Shown one piece after another: positions 60,178 through 64,000 of a stretch of DNA of 64,000 bases. This stretch comes from Oerskovia jenensis (GTDB lineage Bacteria; Actinomycetota; Actinomycetes; Actinomycetales; Cellulomonadaceae). The notes under the pieces were generated by a model, which did not search any database, had not been told where the DNA came from, and was given only the letters and a program-made list of their open reading frames with translations. How positions within the stretch are numbered: the stretch's first letter is position 1; each line of letters starts with the position of its first letter. The DNA lies in contig NZ_JAFBBO010000001.1 in NCBI RefSeq assembly GCF_016907235.1, positions 3,534,001 through 3,598,000 of the forward strand, in the 5' to 3' direction. Both the position numbers and the translations under genes were made by a program.

Positions 60178-61410
60178 ATGAGCAGCGCGAGCACTCCCTC
60201 CCACCCCGACTGGTCGAGCACCGGCTTCGCGACCCGCGCCATCCACGCGGGACAGGACCCGGACGAGACGACGGGCGCCGTCGTCCCCCCGATCTACCAG
60301 GTCTCCACCTACAAGCAGGACGGCGTCGGCGGTCTGCGCGGGGGGTACGAGTACTCCCGCTCCGCGAACCCGACCCGCACGGCGCTCGAGGAGGCGCTCG
60401 GCGCCGTCGAGACGCCTGCGGGAGCCGAGCAGGCGCGCGGCTTCGCCTTCTCCTCGGGCCTCGCCGCGGAGGACACGCTCCTGCGCGCGACGCTGCGCCC
60501 GGGCGACCACGTCCTGGTGCCCGACGACGCGTACGGCGGCACGTACCGTCTCGTCGCCCGGGTGTTCGGGCCGTGGGGCATCGAGCACACGGCCGTGGAC
60601 CTCACGGACCTCGACGCGGTGCGGGCCGCGGTCCAGCCGGGCCGCACCCGGGTGCTGTGGGTCGAGACCCCGACCAACCCGCTGCTCGGCATCAGCGACA
60701 TCGCCGCGCTCGCGGAGATCGCGCACGAGCACGGCGCGACCCTCGTGGTCGACAACACGTTCGCGACGCCCTACCTGCAGCAGCCCATCGCCCTGGGCGC
60801 CGACGTCGTGGTGCACTCGACGACCAAGTACATCGGTGGGCACAGCGACGTCGTCGGGGGAGCACTCGTCGTGGCCGACGGCGCGGAGCTCCCGGGCGAC
60901 CTCGTCTCGCCCGCGGGGACGCGCGGCCTGGCCGACGCGGTCGGCTTCCACCAGAACTCGTCCGGCGCGGTCGCGGGGCCGTTCGACGCGTGGCTCACGC
61001 TGCGTGGCCTCAAGACGCTCGCGGTGCGCATGGACCGGCACTCGGCCAACGCCGCGGCGGTCGCCGAGTTCCTCGCGTCGCACCCCGCGGTGACCGAGGT
61101 CGTCTACCCGGGCCTCGCGTCGCACGCCGGGCACGAGCTCGCGAAGCGCCAGATGCGCGGCTTCGGTGGCATGGTGTCGTTCCGGGTGGGGAGCGAGGAG
61201 AAGGCGCTCGCGGTCTGCGCGGGCACACAGGTGTTCACGCTCGCGGAGTCCCTCGGCGGGGTCGAGTCGTTGATCGAGCACCCGGGGCGCATGACGCACG
61301 CGTCGGTCGCGGGCTCGGCGCTCGAGGTCCCCGACGACCTGGTGCGGCTGTCGGTCGGCATCGAGGACGCGGCGGACCTGATCGCGGACCTCGCGCGGGC
61401 CCTCGCGTGA
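60178..61410 (+). CDS. metB: Cystathionine gamma-synthase / lyase family enzyme
   Basis: The 410-residue PLP enzyme belongs to the Cys/Met metabolism family. Features are FATRAIHAGQDPDETTGAVV, PPIYQVSTY, YSRSANPTRTALEEAL, and the PLP Lys in VVHSTTKYIGGHSDVVGG (near 219). Homology favours cystathionine gamma-synthase, but gamma-lyase activity cannot be excluded; with cbs in the window the reverse pathway is possible. A TAGGCT box is six to seven bases before the ATG, suggesting a leaderless mRNA. Its stop overlaps the next start (GTGA). Confidence 0.9.
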   Translation: MSSASTPSHPDWSSTGFATRAIHAGQDPDETTGAVVPPIYQVSTYKQDGVGGLRGGYEYSRSANPTRTALEEALGAVETPAGAEQARGFAFSSGLAAEDTLLRATLRPGDHVLVPDDAYGGTYRLVARVFGPWGIEHTAVDLTDLDAVRAAVQPGRTRVLWVETPTNPLLGISDIAALAEIAHEHGATLVVDNTFATPYLQQPIALGADVVVHSTTKYIGGHSDVVGGALVVADGAELPGDLVSPAGTRGLADAVGFHQNSSGAVAGPFDAWLTLRGLKTLAVRMDRHSANAAAVAEFLASHPAVTEVVYPGLASHAGHELAKRQMRGFGGMVSFRVGSEEKALAVCAGTQVFTLAESLGGVESLIEHPGRMTHASVAGSALEVPDDLVRLSVGIEDAADLIADLARALA

Positions 61411-62798
61411 GCACGGCTGCGCGCAAGGGACGCGCCGCCAAGGCGCCCGTCGACGCTCAGGGCCCGACGACGTCGCGCGCCACCGCGGGAGCGGTCGCCA
61501 CGGCCGTGGCCGGGAGGGGCGCGGCGGCCGTGACGGCACGCGCAGGGAAGCCGCACGGTGCCGACGCGGTTCCGCCCTCGATCCAGACCGCCGCGGCCTG
61601 GTCGTGGCGTCTGCTCCTGATCGGGGCGCTCGTCACGGCGAGCCTGTACGTCACGGCGCTCTTCAAGGTCATCGTCGTCCCGGTCGCGATCGCGCTGCTC
61701 CTGACGGTCCTGCTGACGCCAGTGCGCCGGTTCCTCGAGAGCCGGCTGCGCTTCTCGCGCGGGCTGTCGTCGATCTCGGCGCTGCTGGGGCTCCTGCTGG
61801 TCGTCGGCGGTCTCATCACGGTCGCGGGCAGCACGATCGTCAGCGGGATCTCGGAGCTCCGGGAGAAGGCGATCGACGGCTTCAACGAGTTCATGGACTG
61901 GCTCCAGGCCGGGCCGTTCGGGATCGGTGTCGAGCAGGTCGACGGCTACCTCAAGGAGCTCGAGAAGTTCATCAGCTCGAGCCAGGACAGCATCGTGTCC
62001 GGCGCGCTGGGCGCGGCGACGACCGTGGGCCACGTGGCCGCGGGCGCCGTGATCGCGCTGTTCTGCACGTTCTTCTTCCTGCTCGACGGCCGGACCATCT
62101 GGTCCTGGTGCGTGGGCCTGTTCCCGGCGCGCTCGCGCGACACGATCCACCAGGCGGGGCGTCGCGGCATCGTCACGCTGTCCGCCTACACGCGGACCCA
62201 GATCCTCGTGGCGCTCGTCGACGCGGTCGGTATCGGTGTCGGTGCGGCGTTCTTCGTGCCGTCGCTCGCGCTGCCCCTCGGCATCCTGGTGTTCGTCGGT
62301 TCGTTCATCCCGATCGTGGGTGCGGTCGTGACGGGGGCCGTCGCGGTGCTCGTGGTCCTGGTCGCGAACGGGTGGGTCGCGGCGCTCATCATGCTGGGCA
62401 TCGTGCTCGCGGTCCAGCAGATCGAGAGCCACGCGCTCCAGCCGTTCCTCATGGGCCACGCGGTCTCGCTGCACCCGGTCGCGGTGCTGCTCGTGGTCGC
62501 GGCGGGCGGGTTCGCGGCGGGCATCGTCGGCGCGCTGTTCGCGGTGCCGCTCGCCGCCCTGATCAACACCGTGGTCCTGTACTTCAACGGGCACGACAAG
62601 TTCCCCGACCTCGGCACCGACGACACCCTCGTGATCCGCGGCAAGCCCGCGCTCCCGGTCATGGTCCGGCGTGCCGAGGAGGACCTCGCCGACGACGAGA
62701 AGGCGCCCGCGCCCGCGCGCCCCGCCGGGCGCAGGGCCACGCGCCGTGGGGGAGCGCCGTCGTCGGGCAGCGGGACGAGCGCGGGCGGGGACGCGTGA
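61407..62798 (+). CDS. AI-2E family transporter (PerM/TqsA-like)
   Basis: The 463-residue membrane protein has a Lys/Ala-rich cytoplasmic start (about 60 residues), eight or so TM segments, and the family stretches VPVAIALLLTVLLTPVRRFL and GHAVSLHPVAVLLVVAAGG. The C-terminal 50 residues are charged and low-complexity. GTG 61407 overlaps the metB stop by four bases and its stop overlaps the ilvA start likewise, so metB, this gene and ilvA appear to be one operon. The substrate is unknown; some relatives act in Na+/H+ exchange or autoinducer export. Confidence 0.88.
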   Translation: MSTAARKGRAAKAPVDAQGPTTSRATAGAVATAVAGRGAAAVTARAGKPHGADAVPPSIQTAAAWSWRLLLIGALVTASLYVTALFKVIVVPVAIALLLTVLLTPVRRFLESRLRFSRGLSSISALLGLLLVVGGLITVAGSTIVSGISELREKAIDGFNEFMDWLQAGPFGIGVEQVDGYLKELEKFISSSQDSIVSGALGAATTVGHVAAGAVIALFCTFFFLLDGRTIWSWCVGLFPARSRDTIHQAGRRGIVTLSAYTRTQILVALVDAVGIGVGAAFFVPSLALPLGILVFVGSFIPIVGAVVTGAVAVLVVLVANGWVAALIMLGIVLAVQQIESHALQPFLMGHAVSLHPVAVLLVVAAGGFAAGIVGALFAVPLAALINTVVLYFNGHDKFPDLGTDDTLVIRGKPALPVMVRRAEEDLADDEKAPAPARPAGRRATRRGGAPSSGSGTSAGGDA

Positions 62799-64000
62799 GC
62801 CTCGCTCGACCCGACGTGACGCTCGACAGCATCCGCGACGCCGCCCGCATGCTCGACGGCGTCGCCTACCGCACCCCGGTCCAGACGAGCCGCGCGATCA
62901 GCCAGGTCGTGGGCGTGCCCGTGGTGCTCAAGTGCGAGAACCTCCAGCGCGCCGGGTCGTTCAAGATCCGCGGAGCGTACATCCGTATGGCGCGGCTCTC
63001 GGCCGAGGAGAAGGCGCGCGGCGTCGTCGCGGCCAGCGCCGGGAACCACGCCCAGGGGGTCGCGTTCGCGGCGGGCCTGCTCGGGATCCAGGCCGTCGTC
63101 TACATGCCGGTCGACGCCGCGCTGCCCAAGGTCGCCGCGACCCGCGAGTACGGGGCCGAGGTGCGCCTGGTGGGCGTCGACGTCGACGAGACGCTCGCGG
63201 CCGCCAAGGCCGAGGCCGAGCGCACGGGCGCGGTGTTCATCCACCCGTTCGACCACCCCGACGTCGTCGCGGGCCAGGGCACGATCGCGCTCGAGATCCT
63301 CGAGCAGGTGCCCGACGTCCGCACGGTCGTCATGCCGCTCGGCGGCGGTGGGCTGGTCGCGGGGGTCGCGGCGGCCATGGCCGAGGTCGCGCCGCACGTC
63401 AAGGTCGTGGGGGTCCAGGCCGCGCGCGCGGCGGCCTACCCGGGCTCGCTCGCTGCAGGCGTCCCGACGACGTCGCTCGCCCGCTCGACCATGGCCGACG
63501 GCATCGCGGTGGGCACCCCGGGCCCGGTGCCGTTCTCGATCGTGTCCGCGCTCGGTGCCGAGGTCCGCACCGTGACCGAGGACGAGCTCTCACGCGCGCT
63601 CCTGATGATCACCGAGCGGGCCAAGCTCGTCGTCGAGCCGGCGGGGGCCGCGGGGGTCGCGGCGCTGCTCGCCGACCCGACCGGGTGGGAGGGCCCGGTC
63701 GTGGTGATCCTGTCCGGGGGCAACATCGACCCCCTGGTGCTGCTGCGGGTGCTGCGGCACGGGCTCGCGGCCGCGGGCCGGTACATGCAGATGCAGGTGC
63801 TGCTCGACGACCGGCCCGGTGCTCTGGCACAGATGCTCGACGTCATCGCGGGCGTCGGCGGCTCGATCATGCACATCGACCACGACCGCACCGACGTGCA
63901 CCTCGCGATCGGTGAGGCGTGGGTACGCATGCAGGTCGAGACCAAGGGGCAGGAGCACTGCGAGGCGCTCGTCGCGCAGCTCCGCGGCGCGGGGTACCGG
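62795..64000 (+). CDS. ilvA: Threonine ammonia-lyase (3' end outside window)
   Basis: The enzyme deaminates threonine to 2-oxobutanoate, the first step to isoleucine. The frame is open from GTG 62795 to the last base, 402 codons with no stop. The PLP Lys is in RAGSFKIRGAYIRM (near 57), followed by VAASAGNHAQGVAFAAG and LGGGGLVAGVAAAM. An ACT-like regulatory domain begins near 330 (YMQMQVLLDDRPGALAQML). The missing part should be very short. The single ACT domain and the length of about 405 residues fit the actinobacterial form, which may be of biosynthetic or catabolic type. Confidence 0.93.
   Translation, partial: MSLARPDVTLDSIRDAARMLDGVAYRTPVQTSRAISQVVGVPVVLKCENLQRAGSFKIRGAYIRMARLSAEEKARGVVAASAGNHAQGVAFAAGLLGIQAVVYMPVDAALPKVAATREYGAEVRLVGVDVDETLAAAKAEAERTGAVFIHPFDHPDVVAGQGTIALEILEQVPDVRTVVMPLGGGGLVAGVAAAMAEVAPHVKVVGVQAARAAAYPGSLAAGVPTTSLARSTMADGIAVGTPGPVPFSIVSALGAEVRTVTEDELSRALLMITERAKLVVEPAGAAGVAALLADPTGWEGPVVVILSGGNIDPLVLLRVLRHGLAAAGRYMQMQVLLDDRPGALAQMLDVIAGVGGSIMHIDHDRTDVHLAIGEAWVRMQVETKGQEHCEALVAQLRGAGYR

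Overview
The window is high-GC DNA with dense genes, strong C/G third positions, many GTG starts and many genes that seem to begin directly at a TANNNT -10 box. The order mfd ... mazG-eno-ftsB-DUF501-ppx, the ClgR/PopR-type regulator beside a clpP pair, LysG/LysE, DUF5997 and secreted starch- and chitin-degrading enzymes point to an actinomycete of the Micrococcales, most like the Cellulomonadaceae or Promicromonosporaceae (Cellulomonas, Oerskovia or Cellulosimicrobium type). This placement is inference from gene content.

Layout. 1-2779 is the 3' part of mfd. 2742-12916 separates mfd from mazG, its usual neighbour, and holds an acyltransferase, a membrane protein, a five-gene peptide-type ABC importer (5291-10439) behind a cysteine-rich leader peptide (4893-4982), and a secreted alpha-amylase. 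13020-18298 is the conserved block mazG, eno, ftsB-like, DUF501, ppx. 18308-19423 is a DUF559 nuclease-like gene between two nearly identical hairpin repeats. 19538-23995 has a PadR regulator with its membrane partner, a type II NADH dehydrogenase and an MpaB-type oxygenase. At 24088 a tRNA with a UAA anticodon but a short variable loop precedes a lower-GC lectin/NlpC-P60 gene. 26567-29374 is a PopR-clpP3-clpP4 system. 29422-36555 has three regulators with their targets, including an MFS and an RND exporter. 36681-42157 carries a hydrolase, a two-component system and a two-gene ABC exporter. 42444-45278 has a BI-1 protein, a small membrane protein and cystathionine beta-synthase. 45373-49663 holds a hydrolase-tetR-membrane operon and a GH15 enzyme. 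49865-58029 has an FKBP, an RsmC-like methyltransferase, lysG/lysE, a SelW-like protein, DUF5997 with an orphan LysR effector domain, an ArsR/SRPBCC pair, a CPBP protease and a PAP2 phosphatase. 58226-64000 has a GH19 chitinase, msrA, a cystathionine gamma-synthase, an AI-2E protein and the 5' part of ilvA.

Themes. Sulfur amino-acid metabolism recurs: the Cys-leader ABC importer, cystathionine beta-synthase, cystathionine gamma-synthase and MsrA. Polysaccharide and sugar use is served by the amylase, the GH15 enzyme and the chitinase. Many regulator/target pairs have visible operators. Most gene ends carry long, almost perfect hairpins. Some share sequence with one another or lie between divergent genes, so they behave like a dispersed repeat family as well as terminators.

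The two best candidates for under-described biology are the hairpin-flanked DUF559 cassette (18308-19423, with a relative at 59205-59262) and the polycysteine leader peptide ahead of the ABC importer (4893-5290).
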